From Nitrospirota bacterium (lineage in GTDB: Bacteria; Nitrospirota; JACRHL01): a stretch of 64,000 nt of DNA. The notes below the pieces were generated by a model, which worked only from the letters and a program-made list of their open reading frames with translations, did no database searches and was not told where the DNA came from. A program made the translations under genes and the position numbers. Position 1 is the first letter of the stretch, and each line of letters opens with the position of its first letter. Positions 47,001 through 55,215 of this stretch are shown piece by piece. The stretch covers positions 23,946 through 87,945 of the forward strand of contig JAOUMB010000007.1 of assembly GCA_029881725.1 (NCBI GenBank), given 5' to 3'.

Positions 47001-47996
47001 GCCCACCATCAGATCGGCGTTGCCGTCGCCGTCAAAGTCGCCCACTTTAAGGGCCATTCCGAAATGGCCGTCCGTCACGGGAAACGGGGAGCTGAGCAGT
47101 ACCGGGGGGTCCACAAACCCTTCCCAGCCAAATTCACGGATCCATACCTGACCCGCGGCGGTCACGGTGCCCGCGGGGGTGGTCACATCGGCGGTGGGGG
47201 CCGCGGCGATGACCTCGATAAAGCCATCCTGGTCCAGGTCGGCGGTCACGATACGGGTTCCGAAGTGGGCCGCGCCGGTCAGGCTGTCCGGCGGAAGGGC
47301 GATGTCGGGATTTACCACCGACACCTGGACCGTGGCCTTTTTGGTGGGGTCCACCAGACTGGTGGCGGTGAGCAGCGCGGTACCGGTATTCATCCCCGCC
47401 TGAAATCTTCCGCTGCTGTTCACCTGCCCGATTCCGGTGAGGGTCCAGATCAGACTGGTGTTGGGGGTGCCGGTTACGGCGGCGGTAAACTGCACGGCTT
47501 CCCCGGGTACGGTGATCGCACCCGGAGGCGAGATCGCAATCTGCACGTTGATGCCCACCCCCTGTACCGGCATCCGGTATACGGGGTTGAAGGCGTCATT
47601 GGAGGAGAATTCGATGTACCCGGTTTCCTGCCCTTCGGCCGTCGGTTCGAACAGGATCTGAAAGCCGGCGGATTGTCCCGCCTCGATCGGAGCCAGATCC
47701 GGGTTGTTGATGGAGAACACCGGATTGGTGGATGTGATGGAGGTGATGGTCAGGCTGCGGCTGCCAATGTTGGTCACCTGCACCAGTTCCGGGTTGACGG
47801 TGGGGTCCGCGCCCACCGGATGGAATCCGAATTGGATCGGGATGTCTTTGTAGGTTCCCACCGCAAGGCTCAGCGCCGGCGGGGGGGGAACGATCTCCTG
47901 AGCTGCCGAAAGCGTGGCAAAGATGCCGGAAATCAGGCCGGCCACCAGCAGCGTATACCACCGGACGGAGAGTGATTTAAATCGAAAAGCGCGCAT
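44052..47996 (-). CDS. Large exported FG-GAP (integrin-alpha-like) beta-propeller protein
   Basis: A 1314-residue secreted protein: signal peptide to about 36 (TLSAAQ). An Ig-like HYDIN/ASPM-type domain spans ~45-150 (VQVTNIGSRSLTITSIT...), then an Ig-like domain (~150-235) and seven FG-GAP repeats (~245-670). A second Ig-like insert (~690-770) precedes seven more FG-GAP repeats (~800-1280). Several blades have calcium-loop sequences such as DFDGDGNAD, DLNRDGVQD and DFNGDGFAD. I count 14 'FG..L..GD...D.VVGAP' units, so two seven-bladed propellers. ATG 47996 has no Shine-Dalgarno. Adhesion or carbohydrate/protein binding at the surface is an inference. Confidence 0.85.
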   Translation of the reverse strand: MRAFRFKSLSVRWYTLLVAGLISGIFATLSAAQEIVPPPPALSLAVGTYKDIPIQFGFHPVGADPTVNPELVQVTNIGSRSLTITSITSTNPVFSINNPDLAPIEAGQSAGFQILFEPTAEGQETGYIEFSSNDAFNPVYRMPVQGVGINVQIAISPPGAITVPGEAVQFTAAVTGTPNTSLIWTLTGIGQVNSSGRFQAGMNTGTALLTATSLVDPTKKATVQVSVVNPDIALPPDSLTGAAHFGTRIVTADLDQDGFIEVIAAAPTADVTTPAGTVTAAGQVWIREFGWEGFVDPPVLLSSPFPVTDGHFGMALKVGDFDGDGNADLMVGEPNGTVTTAGSGAVHLFSTLADGSIDPVARKSTGAPGGVPGDRFGAVISSAYFSGNPSPYVAVGAPGTTVAGIPMAGAVHLVDFTGNGAPLFPLGTPITQPSPQAGASFGESLAGTCLDDCTRYPTLPDPSQKNDLVIGAPGAAAGTGATALQGAGRVFLLRADTTAPTPAFLPAEELFNPFPAAGARFGHSISVHDFSLDIQDDLAIGAPGQPVPVQGVPVTAGAVYLYLNDAVGNLHFTTHLLPDAPTEGLRFGASLVAGQLDGDPVPDLAVGTANTTGNGSVTAWLGNGNGFSRLRNVPASGQTPGDGYGIGLAVGDLNRDGVQDLVVGAPYASVAGVPNAGDVYGILYKSLPDIGIDKDTATVARTGVTGHQILFRGSIPSSNMVWDVLGPGTINQTGLYTAPAVITDPILSAPMVRLRDSAQPGYWALARVHTVKQTSVLTSPDLIFDFGKLRLGYPETGANFGTSLTAGLLGRSNPADPDPDKLTVLAGYPTLNSEVPARFNAYPFFSDPVNPFGSINPYLHLHTDPYGSVSLQRDEFGRLIDAGSSWGMQMASGDFNGDGFADVAVSAPFAPLAGSGEPQAGYVDIWFLGADGGILRTIRFTPEVMVAPDASPLWTANNLIANTRYGFRLLVADLDGNGMDDLVVAAPYADVRGIVDAGLVEILLAPATGDWVANRPLRTTLTETTPRARAYFGSALAIGDTTGNGIPELFFGAPGRDPRGTATDIPAVGAVTGIEPLSWAASTESQLRNAALQAPRLRLEDPQTSPPGHPSGFGMAVAIGNMHSDDPADELVIGAPYRAYPDPVWWDQYKGEAFKRPVGEVLVYDPTPAFTAPAPVRLGPAGRQVGMQFGQRLAIGNFSPGVTTLVVGTPFSDGRSGTDSGAVFFYRSQASGAPRFDGKLIPHDAAAQSQFGFSLLTADLDRNGIDELLIGAPTADVGVLIGYNVYPGRFGSIEEIIDTRKKTGKVYVIFPDQQ

Positions 47997-48004
47997 TACA
48001 ATCA

Positions 48005-48010
48005 ATTATA
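48005..48010 (-). promoter_or_regulatory. Perfect -10 hexamer for the FG-GAP gene
   Basis: TATAAT on the minus strand, ending eight bases before the ATG at 47996. A start site six or seven bases further would leave a leader of one or two bases. The -35 is weak (CGGTGG at 17-base spacing). Confidence 0.45.
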
Positions 48011-48178
48011 TCGGTTGGAACCGCTTTCCACCGAAGCGTTCCGTTCCCGCAAAAACCCTTTTTATATAGGTGCCGAACCCGGTAAACTGAGCGCCCGGCA
48101 ACGTGGCCCGGGCGTCTTCGGCGCCTTGCGGATATGCGAAATGACGTTGCATGTTTCATGCCCGAACCAGTGAATTTT

Positions 48179-48652
48179 ATGGACGCACCCACACAAACTC
48201 CCCCCGCCGCTCCACCCCTTACCGGATCCCGGCCCCTGCGGGTGGCACGCCTGCATCCCGGAGCCACCCGTCCGCAACGTGCCGAATCCGGAGCGGCCGG
48301 GTACGACCTGTATGCCTGTGGTGACCAGAGCGGGCGTATGATCGGTACCGGAATTGCCGTGGAGATTCCCCCCGGATGGGTGGGGCTGATCCGCGACCGC
48401 TCCGGCATTGCCGCCGCCGGACGGGGGTATACCGTGGCCGGGGTGATCGACAGTTCCTACCGGGGTGAGGTGCGGATTATGTTCGACCGTGACATGCAGG
48501 TGACCGACGGTGAGCGCATCGCCCAGATGGTGGTGGTGCCTCACTTCAGCGGGGATGTGGAGGAAGTGACGGATCCGACGGTGTTGTCCGCCAGTGCGCG
48601 GGGAACCCGTGGCTTCGGGTCCACCGGCCGATTCGAGCAGGAGTGGTCGTGA
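48179..48652 (+). CDS. dut: Deoxyuridine 5'-triphosphate nucleotidohydrolase
   Basis: Hydrolyses dUTP to dUMP. All five trimeric dUTPase motifs are present: ESGAAGYDLYA, RDRSGIAAAG (usual PRSGLA), GVIDSSYRGEV with the catalytic Asp and Tyr, GERIAQMVVVP, and RGTRGFGSTGR. From ATG 48179 it is 157 residues with a short Pro/Thr-rich head; ATG at 48134 or 48158 are alternatives. The last codons overlap rnd. Confidence 0.93.
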   Translation: MDAPTQTPPAAPPLTGSRPLRVARLHPGATRPQRAESGAAGYDLYACGDQSGRMIGTGIAVEIPPGWVGLIRDRSGIAAAGRGYTVAGVIDSSYRGEVRIMFDRDMQVTDGERIAQMVVVPHFSGDVEEVTDPTVLSASARGTRGFGSTGRFEQEWS

Positions 48653-49824
48653 CCGGAGATATCCAACGGGATTACGAACTGATTGAGTCCACCGCGCACC
48701 TGGCGCAATTCATGGAAAAAATTTCGGCCTGCCCGGTGCTGGCCGTGGATACCGAGTCCAATTCCCTGCACAACTACGTGGAGCGGGTCTCCCTGATTCA
48801 GCTGACAGGGCGCGAGGCGAACGGCGCCCTGCACCACGCCATTCTGGATCCACTGGCGGACGCGGACGTGCAGTTGCTGGGCCCGATGCTGGCGGACCCG
48901 GCCGTGGTGGTTATCTTCCACGGCGCCGACTACGATGTGGTGTCGCTCAAGCGGGATTACGACTTCGCCATCACCAATGTCTATGACACCATGATTGCCG
49001 CCCGCGCCGCCGGGATGGAACGGTTCGGGCTGGCCGATCTGGTGAACGGCTATTTCGGCGTGGTGCTGAACAAGAAATACCAGAAGCACGACTGGGCATC
49101 GCGCCCGGTGTCGCAGGAGGCGCTGGACTATGCGCACCTGGACACCCGCTACCTGCCGGAGATCATGGACCGCCTCAAGGTCGAGGTGGAGCGCCATCAG
49201 CGCACGGACATGGTGGAGGAGGAGTGCCGTCTGGTGGAAGACCGCTCCTGGTCGCCCCGGCTTCTGGACGGCAACGCCTTTATTGGCATGAAAGGGGCCG
49301 CGCGTCTGCCGGAGCAGAGCCAGCGCGTGCTGCGCGAGGTCTATCGCCTGCGCGAAAAGCTGGCCGAACAGCGCGACTGGCCGCCCTTCAAGATCATGGG
49401 CAACGAGGCCATGCTCAACATCGCGCGCGCCATGCCCCAGGACGCCCGCGCCATGCAGGACGCCATCGGCAACCGCTCGCGTCTGTTGAAGCGGTACGGG
49501 CCGGAACTGCTCGACGCGGTGGCCACCGGCATGATCAGCACCGAGGAACTCCCCAAGCCCGAAAAGAAGGGCGGGCGGCGCTTTTCCCGGGAGGACGATC
49601 TGCTGTTCAACCGGTTGCGCGAATGGCGCAACGGACAGGCGGAGACCGAGGGGGTGGAGCCGGCGGTGATCATCAACAACACCCTCCTGCAGGAAATCAG
49701 CGCCCTCCGTCCCACGGATGCGGAAGGGGTGGCCAAGGTGCCCGGAATTCGCGACTGGCAGTTGCGCCGTTATGCGGACGCGCTGGCGGAGCAGGTGGCG
49801 CAATTCGTACAATCGTCCGGATAA
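48649..49824 (+). CDS. rnd: Ribonuclease D
   Basis: A 391-residue 3'-5' exoribonuclease for tRNA maturation. The DEDD motifs are VLAVDTESNSL (Exo I), FHGADYDVVSL (Exo II) and YAHLDTRYLPEI (Exo III). Two HRDC-like helical domains follow (~210-290 and ~310-385). GTG 48649 overlaps the dut stop (GTGA) and has AGGAG five bases upstream; GTG 48643 is also in frame. Confidence 0.94.
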   Translation: MTGDIQRDYELIESTAHLAQFMEKISACPVLAVDTESNSLHNYVERVSLIQLTGREANGALHHAILDPLADADVQLLGPMLADPAVVVIFHGADYDVVSLKRDYDFAITNVYDTMIAARAAGMERFGLADLVNGYFGVVLNKKYQKHDWASRPVSQEALDYAHLDTRYLPEIMDRLKVEVERHQRTDMVEEECRLVEDRSWSPRLLDGNAFIGMKGAARLPEQSQRVLREVYRLREKLAEQRDWPPFKIMGNEAMLNIARAMPQDARAMQDAIGNRSRLLKRYGPELLDAVATGMISTEELPKPEKKGGRRFSREDDLLFNRLREWRNGQAETEGVEPAVIINNTLLQEISALRPTDAEGVAKVPGIRDWQLRRYADALAEQVAQFVQSSG

Positions 49825-49882
49825 GGGTGCGCGCGGCGGCGTTCGTCCGGCACCGGGAAAAGATCACAGGGGAGAGAGCTAC

Positions 49883-50644
49883 ATGGGGCTGATGCAAGGC
49901 AAGCGCGGCGTGATTCTGGGGGTGGCCAACAACAAGTCCATTGCCTGGGGAATCGCCTGTTCGCTGGTGCGGGAGGGGGCTTCCCTTACCCTCACCTATC
50001 TCAATGAGGCCATTGAGAAGCGGATCAAGCCGCTGGCCGAGGAGTTGGGCGCCGATATCATCCCCTGCAACGTGGGGGACGATGCGCAGATTGATGCCGC
50101 CATGCGCCGTGTGGGGGAAGGCGGCGGCATCGACTTCATCGTGCATTCCGTCGCGTACGCGGAAAAGGACGACCTCAAGAATTCGCTGATCAACACCCGG
50201 CGCGAGAACTTCAACAAGTCGCTTGAGATCAGTGCCTATTCGCTGGTGGCCGTGAGCCGGGCGGCCCGGCCCTACCTGAACCCGGGCGCCAGCATCCTCA
50301 CCCTGTCCTTCTACGGCGCGGAAAAGGTGATGCCCAACTACAACGTGATGGGCGTGGCCAAGGCGGCGCTGGAGGCCTCGGTGCGCTATCTGGCCGACGA
50401 TCTGGGGCCGGACGGGGTGCGCGTCAACGGCGTATCCGCCGGACCGATCCGCACCCTGGCCGCTTCCGGAATCGGTGACTTCCGGGACATTCAACGCACC
50501 GCCGCCGAACGCGCCCCGCTGCGGCGCAACGTGGATATCGACGAGGTGGGAGACGCCTCCCTTTACCTGCTGTCATCCCTGTCACGCGGGGTGACCGGCG
50601 AGATTCACTATGTGGACGCCGGTTACAACGCCATCGGCATGTAA
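49883..50644 (+). CDS. fabI: Enoyl-[acyl-carrier-protein] reductase (NADH)
   Basis: The last step of each fatty-acid elongation cycle. A 253-residue short-chain dehydrogenase with GVANNKSIAWGIA at the cofactor site and the FabI catalytic Y-x6-K in PNYNVMGVAKAAL. A second tyrosine is in LSFYGAEKVMP. GGGGAGAG precedes the ATG. It lies between rnd and ribD on the same strand. Confidence 0.96.
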   Translation: MGLMQGKRGVILGVANNKSIAWGIACSLVREGASLTLTYLNEAIEKRIKPLAEELGADIIPCNVGDDAQIDAAMRRVGEGGGIDFIVHSVAYAEKDDLKNSLINTRRENFNKSLEISAYSLVAVSRAARPYLNPGASILTLSFYGAEKVMPNYNVMGVAKAALEASVRYLADDLGPDGVRVNGVSAGPIRTLAASGIGDFRDIQRTAAERAPLRRNVDIDEVGDASLYLLSSLSRGVTGEIHYVDAGYNAIGM

Positions 50645-50674
50645 CCCCCTCCGGCCCGACCCGGCGGAGCGGTA

Positions 50675-51781
50675 ATGACCTTCAGCGACACCGACCGCCG
50701 CTGGATGGGCCGCGCCCTGGCCCTGGCCCGGCGGGCATTGGGGCGCACCAGCCCCAATCCGCTGGTGGGGGCGGTGCTGGTCAAGGGGGGACGCCTGATC
50801 GCCGAGGGGTACCACCGGGGCCCGGGCACCCCGCACGCGGAGGCCGTGGCGCTGGAACGGGCCGGGAAGCGCGCCCGTGGCGCCACCCTGTATGTGACCC
50901 TGGAGCCGTGCAGCCACACCGCCAAGCGCACCCCGCCGTGCGCCCCCCGTGTAGCCGCCGCCGGTCTGGCCCGGATGGTGGTGGCCATGGCCGATCCCAA
51001 CCCCCAGGTGTCCGGCAGCGGACTGGCCCATCTCGCCGCCACCGGCCTGAAGGTCGAAACCGGCTGTCTGGAGGCTCCGGCCGCCGCTCTCAATGCCCCC
51101 TATATCCGCGCCATGAGCACCGGGTTGCCGTGGGTCACCCTCAAGATCGCGCAGACCCTGGATGGGCGGGTGGCCACTGCCTCGGGCCATTCCCAATGGA
51201 TTACCGGCGAGGCCGCCCGCCGTCACGGCCACCGCATGCGCGCCACCCACGACGTGATTCTGGTCGGAGCCGGGACCGTGCGTGCCGACGATCCCCGCCT
51301 CACCTGCCGCCTGCCGCGCGGACGCAACCCGTTGCGGGTGGTGGTGGACAGCCGCTTATCCACCATTCCCGCCGCGCGCCTGTTGACGGCGGCGCCGCCG
51401 GGGCCTACGATCCTTGCCACCACGGACGCCGCCCCCGTGGAGCGGCGCCGGGCGCTGGAGGCCGCCGGAGCGACGGTGCTCGAACTGCCTGCATCCGGCG
51501 ACCGGGTGGACCTGACGGCGTTGATGCGCCATCTGGCGGAGTCGGGGCACCACCGGGTGCTGTGCGAGGGTGGGCCCCGGTTGTCCGCCGCCCTGCTGAG
51601 CGCCGTACTGGTGGACCGGGTGGCCTGCTTCGTGGCCCCCCGCCTGATGGGCGGAGACGACGCGCGGGGAGCCGTGGGTGGCCCCTCGCCGCTCACCGTG
51701 GATGACTGTACCCGCCTGACGCCGTTTTCCATCCGGCGGCTGGGCGATGACCTTTTGCTGACTGCGGACGTGATTCGATGA
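50675..51781 (+). CDS. ribD: Bifunctional riboflavin biosynthesis protein RibD
   Basis: A 368-residue fusion catalysing two consecutive steps of riboflavin synthesis. The N-terminal deaminase has the zinc motifs HAEAVAL and LEPCSHTAKRTPPC; the C-terminal reductase (~150-365) starts WVTLKIAQTLDGRVAT and includes VLCEGGPRLSAALL. No ribE/ribB follows. The stop overlaps the next gene by four bases. Confidence 0.96.
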   Translation: MTFSDTDRRWMGRALALARRALGRTSPNPLVGAVLVKGGRLIAEGYHRGPGTPHAEAVALERAGKRARGATLYVTLEPCSHTAKRTPPCAPRVAAAGLARMVVAMADPNPQVSGSGLAHLAATGLKVETGCLEAPAAALNAPYIRAMSTGLPWVTLKIAQTLDGRVATASGHSQWITGEAARRHGHRMRATHDVILVGAGTVRADDPRLTCRLPRGRNPLRVVVDSRLSTIPAARLLTAAPPGPTILATTDAAPVERRRALEAAGATVLELPASGDRVDLTALMRHLAESGHHRVLCEGGPRLSAALLSAVLVDRVACFVAPRLMGGDDARGAVGGPSPLTVDDCTRLTPFSIRRLGDDLLLTADVIR

Positions 51782-52203
51782 CCCGATTGCTTGCCCTCTC
51801 CCGAACCGTTGCCTTGGCGCTCACCCTGCTGTTGCCCGCCCTCCCCGCCGCCGCGGCGGAGAATGAAACGCCGCGCGGGGCCTTCAACCAGATCTTTCAA
51901 GACGGCGTTTCCGGCGGCGCGGTGGGCGGTCTGGTGGGGCTGGCGCTACTGGCCTTTGTGGACAGCCCGTCGGATCATCTGGAGTACATCTCCACCGGTG
52001 CCGCCGTGGGGGTGCTGGCCGGGGTGGGGTGGGGCCTCTGGCGGACCACGCGCACGCCGCCTTACCTGCGCCCCGCCGTCCGCCGGGAGGACGGCCTGTG
52101 GCACGTGGCGCTCCCGGAGCCGGAGGTGATCTGGTCCCGTTCCCTTCTTCATCCCACGCCCGACCCCACCATCGTGTGGCGGCTGGCGGGGCTCCGTTTC
52201 TGA
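51778..52203 (+). CDS. Small exported membrane protein, unknown
   Basis: A 141-residue protein with signal peptide (cleavage near AAA-ENET) and two Gly/Ala-rich hydrophobic segments (GGAVGGLVGLALLAFV and STGAAVGVLAGVGWGLW), then a short soluble C-terminus with WHVALPEPEVIWS. The glycine-zipper spacing suggests packed helices. Not recognised. It starts in the ribD stop (ATGA) and is followed after 14 bases by ald. Confidence 0.7.
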   Translation: MTRLLALSRTVALALTLLLPALPAAAAENETPRGAFNQIFQDGVSGGAVGGLVGLALLAFVDSPSDHLEYISTGAAVGVLAGVGWGLWRTTRTPPYLRPAVRREDGLWHVALPEPEVIWSRSLLHPTPDPTIVWRLAGLRF

Positions 52204-52217
52204 ATCGGGAGGTGGTT

Positions 52218-53321
52218 GTGATTATTGGCATCCCGAAAGAGATCAAGGACAACGAATACCGGGTCGCGCTGCCCCCGGAAGGGGTCGCGGAACTGGTCTC
52301 CGCCGGGCACACGGTTCTGGTGGAACACAGAGCCGGGGAGGGGAGCGGCTTTGCCGATGCCGACTACGCCGCCGCCGGTGCCGCGCTGGTTTCCACCGAT
52401 GCCGCCTTTGGCGCGGAACTGATCCTCAAGGTCAAGGAGCCGCAACCGGGGGAGATCGGCCGTTTTCACACGGGCCAGGTGCTGTTTACCTACCTGCATC
52501 TGGCCGCCGACGGGGCCCTTACCCGGGGCCTGATGGATACCGGCGTCACCGCCATCGCCTATGAGGCGGTTCGGGACGCGGATGGCCGTCTGCCGCTGCT
52601 GGCACCCATGAGCGCCGTGGCCGGAGCCCTGGCGGTGACCATGGGCACCCACTACCTGGAACGCGCCTATGGCGGGCGCGGCGTGCTGCTTCCCGGCATC
52701 GCCGGCATCGAGGCCGGCAAGGTGACCGTGATCGGCGCCGGGGTGGTGGGCATGAACGCCACCCGCGTGGCCGTCGGCATGGGCGCGCGGGTGACCGTGC
52801 TGGACCGCTCCCCGGAGGCGCTGGCGCGGATCACCGCCGCGTATCCCTCGGTTATCGTCCGGGAAAGCACGGTGGAGGCCGTCGCGCAGGCGGTGGCGGA
52901 TGCCGACATCGTGGTGGGCGGGGTGCTGATTCCCGGTGCCCAGGCGCCGCGCATGGTCACGCGTGACATGATTGCCGCCATGCGTTCCGGTTCGGTGATC
53001 GTCGACGTGGCCATCGATCAGGGCGGTTGCATCGAGGGCATCCGTGCCACCTCCCACTCCGCCCCGGTGTACGTGGAGGACGGCATTGTCTTTTGCGCCA
53101 TTCCCAACATGCCCGGCGTGGTGCCGCTCACCTCCACCCGCGCCCTGGCCGCCGCCACCCTCCCGTATATCCGCCGCATCGCTTCCGAGGGATGGCGCGC
53201 CGCCGTGGCCTCCGACGCCGGGCTGCGCCAGGGACTGCGCATGACCGACCGTCACATGACCCACCAGGGACTGGCCGACGCCTTTTCACTCCCATATGCC
53301 GAACCCGACCTCGCCGGCTGA
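52218..53321 (+). CDS. ald: Alanine dehydrogenase
   Basis: Interconverts L-alanine with pyruvate and ammonia using NAD. A 367-residue AlaDH/PNT protein starting with IIGIPKEIKDNEYRVALPP; the cofactor fold is VTVIGAGVVGMNATRVAVGMGA; catalytic-site segments are KVKEPQPGE and HLAADG. GTG 52218 follows GGGAGG; GTG 52212 is an alternative. Transhydrogenase PntAA was considered, but length, lack of the extra domain and lack of pntB support Ald. Confidence 0.95.
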   Translation: MIIGIPKEIKDNEYRVALPPEGVAELVSAGHTVLVEHRAGEGSGFADADYAAAGAALVSTDAAFGAELILKVKEPQPGEIGRFHTGQVLFTYLHLAADGALTRGLMDTGVTAIAYEAVRDADGRLPLLAPMSAVAGALAVTMGTHYLERAYGGRGVLLPGIAGIEAGKVTVIGAGVVGMNATRVAVGMGARVTVLDRSPEALARITAAYPSVIVRESTVEAVAQAVADADIVVGGVLIPGAQAPRMVTRDMIAAMRSGSVIVDVAIDQGGCIEGIRATSHSAPVYVEDGIVFCAIPNMPGVVPLTSTRALAAATLPYIRRIASEGWRAAVASDAGLRQGLRMTDRHMTHQGLADAFSLPYAEPDLAG

Positions 53322-53417
53322 CCATGCCGGCCGCCGGAAGCCCGCAATCTTCCGTTGCGAAACCACCCCCAGATCCCCTATAATCCCCGCTTCCGGAACC
53401 GCACGGTGATGGAGTGT

Positions 53418-53494
<77 letters not shown>

Positions 53495-53702
53495 CTTTTT
53501 TCTCCGTGCAGATCTTCGGGGGAGGGACGGCTGATCCCCTCCACCGCCCCCCCCCGGTGGGCCGCAATCCGGGGAGCGCGTCCGCGCAACCCCGTTTCAA
53601 CCGATTTCAATTGCCGTGAATCCAAGAATTTCAGGGGTCCTGCCACGGCATGCCCCGGTTTTCCCGCGCCCAGGGTGGCACCGGTGCGCAGACCGGCCAG
53701 AC

Positions 53703-53732
53703 TTGTCTACAGGGGTGTTTAGCAGCTATTAT
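53703..53732 (+). promoter_or_regulatory. Predicted promoter for the Cys-rich protein gene
   Basis: TTGTCT (53703-53708), 18-base spacer, TATTAT (53727-53732), leaving a ~110-base leader. The rest of the 53495-53847 gap shows no gene or repeat that I can support. Confidence 0.45.
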
Positions 53733-53847
53733 CGATTTGCAATCGTAGGCGATGTGCATCATGGATGGTGGGAACCCCGGAGCGCCATGGTGTCTGCCGG
53801 ACTGGTTCATGACACGGGGGGAAGTGGCGCAGGCCGGGAAGGTGGGT

Positions 53848-54141
53848 ATGGAGTGTTCAATCCGTTTCGTCGGTCGTCGGGTGGAGGTGTCGGTGGCGCG
53901 CAGCCGGGTGGATGCCCCCCGCCTGCTTTCCGCCCTGCGCGGGTGCCGCGACGGTTCCTGCGGATGCTCCGCTCCACTGCCGGCGGAGATCGGCTCCATG
54001 GCCGCCAGTGCCAGCAATGACAACGTGATTCTGGAACTCTCCCCGCGCCGGGGGGTGGCCTTCAACCGGGCCCGTGTACTGCACTGCGTGGAGTGCTGTC
54101 TGGAGAAGGCGCGTCTGCCGCCCAGGCAGGCTGCCTCCTAG
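53848..54141 (+). CDS. Small Cys-rich protein, possible metal binder
   Basis: A 97-residue protein with seven cysteines: C3, then CRDGSCGC in the middle and LHCVECC near the end. ATG 53848 follows GGAAGGTGGG. Longer starts at 53752 and 53761 exist but are less well placed. Codon use and a predicted promoter support a real gene. The clustered Cys suggest metal or cofactor binding; I do not recognise the family. It converges on folD. Confidence 0.65.
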   Translation: MECSIRFVGRRVEVSVARSRVDAPRLLSALRGCRDGSCGCSAPLPAEIGSMAASASNDNVILELSPRRGVAFNRARVLHCVECCLEKARLPPRQAAS

Positions 54142-54160
54142 GGTGCCCCCGATCCAGACG

Positions 54161-54181
54161 GGCTAGGCCGTTCGCCTAGCC
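54161..54181. terminator. Hairpin spanning the folD stop codon
   Basis: A perfect 8-bp stem GGCTAGGC/GCCTAGCC with a five-base loop, between convergent genes; the folD TAG (54176-54178) is in one arm. No T-run, so termination is uncertain. Confidence 0.4.
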
Positions 54182-55012
54182 CCCGGCGGCCTGCACCGTG
54201 TTGGCCAGCAGCATGACCACGGTCATCGGGCCGATCCCGCCCGGTACCGGGGTGATCGCGCCGGCCACCTGCCGCACCGCATCAAAATCCACGTCGCCAC
54301 ACAGCTTTCCGTCGTCCGCGCGATGAATGCCCACGTCCACCACCACGGCGCCGGGGCGCACCATGTCCGCCTTGATCATGCGCGGCACCCCGGCACACGC
54401 GAACAGCAACTCGGCCTCCCGGGTGTGGGCGGCCAGATCGACGGTTTTGGAATGGCACACGGTGACCGTGGCATCGGCCCGCACCAGCATGTCGGCCAGC
54501 GGCCGTCCCACTGCCCCACGCCCCACCACCACCGCGTGCTTTCCGGCCACGGGGATTCCCGATTCCGCCAGCAGACGCATGACCCCCAGTGGTGTGCACG
54601 GCGCCAGAACCGCCTCGCCGCGCGCCACCAGCCCCGCATTCCACGGGTGAAAGCCGTCCACGTCCTTGGCGGCGTCGATGGCGTCGATGCACCGGTTCTC
54701 GTTGATGTGCCCGGGCAACGGAAGCTGCACCAGCACCCCGTGCACCGCCGGGTCGGCGTTCAGGCCGCGAATCGCCTCCAGAATTTCGGTTTCCACGGCG
54801 CTTGCGGGCAGGCGGGTCAGCCGGAATGCGATGCCAGCCTCCTGGCAGGCCCGTTCCTTGTTGCGCACGTAAACCTCTGACGCCGGGTTCTCCCCCACCA
54901 GGATCACCGCCACGCAGGGGGTGATGCCGCGCATGGCCAGTTTCCCGGCCCGCTCCGCAACCTGTTGGCGGATGCGCGCCGCAATGGCCTTGCCGTCCAG
55001 AATCGTGCTCAT
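54176..55012 (-). CDS. folD: Methylenetetrahydrofolate dehydrogenase/cyclohydrolase
   Basis: A 278-residue bifunctional enzyme giving 10-formyl-THF from 5,10-methylene-THF. SEVYVRNKERACQEAGI contains the catalytic Tyr and Lys52; GVLVQLPLPGHI and KDVDGFHP are substrate motifs; VVVGRGAVGRPLADML is the NADP site; PVPGGIGPMTVVMLLANT ends the protein. Normal length, ATG 55012. Confidence 0.97.
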   Translation of the reverse strand: MSTILDGKAIAARIRQQVAERAGKLAMRGITPCVAVILVGENPASEVYVRNKERACQEAGIAFRLTRLPASAVETEILEAIRGLNADPAVHGVLVQLPLPGHINENRCIDAIDAAKDVDGFHPWNAGLVARGEAVLAPCTPLGVMRLLAESGIPVAGKHAVVVGRGAVGRPLADMLVRADATVTVCHSKTVDLAAHTREAELLFACAGVPRMIKADMVRPGAVVVDVGIHRADDGKLCGDVDFDAVRQVAGAITPVPGGIGPMTVVMLLANTVQAAGG

Positions 55013-55215
55013 GGGAATCGTGTTAATCCGCGTGGGTGAAGGTAAAACCGTGGAAGCGGCATTGTACCACCGGACAGGGGCCCGGCAGGGCGCTGGCTGG
55101 CGCTCCCCAAACGGGGGTGGTAGGTTGAAAGAAAGTCACAAATCGGCGGCTGCCCGTATGGCACCCGGGATTGGGAAGGGAAGGGCGGCCCTGTCGAAGC
55201 GCAGGGGAGGTCGTT

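Noticed and set aside
44055..47975. Long plus-strand frames opposite the FG-GAP gene
   Set aside because: They show no start signals or domains and are explained by antisense of a repetitive GC-rich gene.
52218..53321. NAD(P) transhydrogenase alpha subunit (pntAA) instead of ald
   Set aside because: Length (367) and lack of pntB or membrane segment downstream fit alanine dehydrogenase better.
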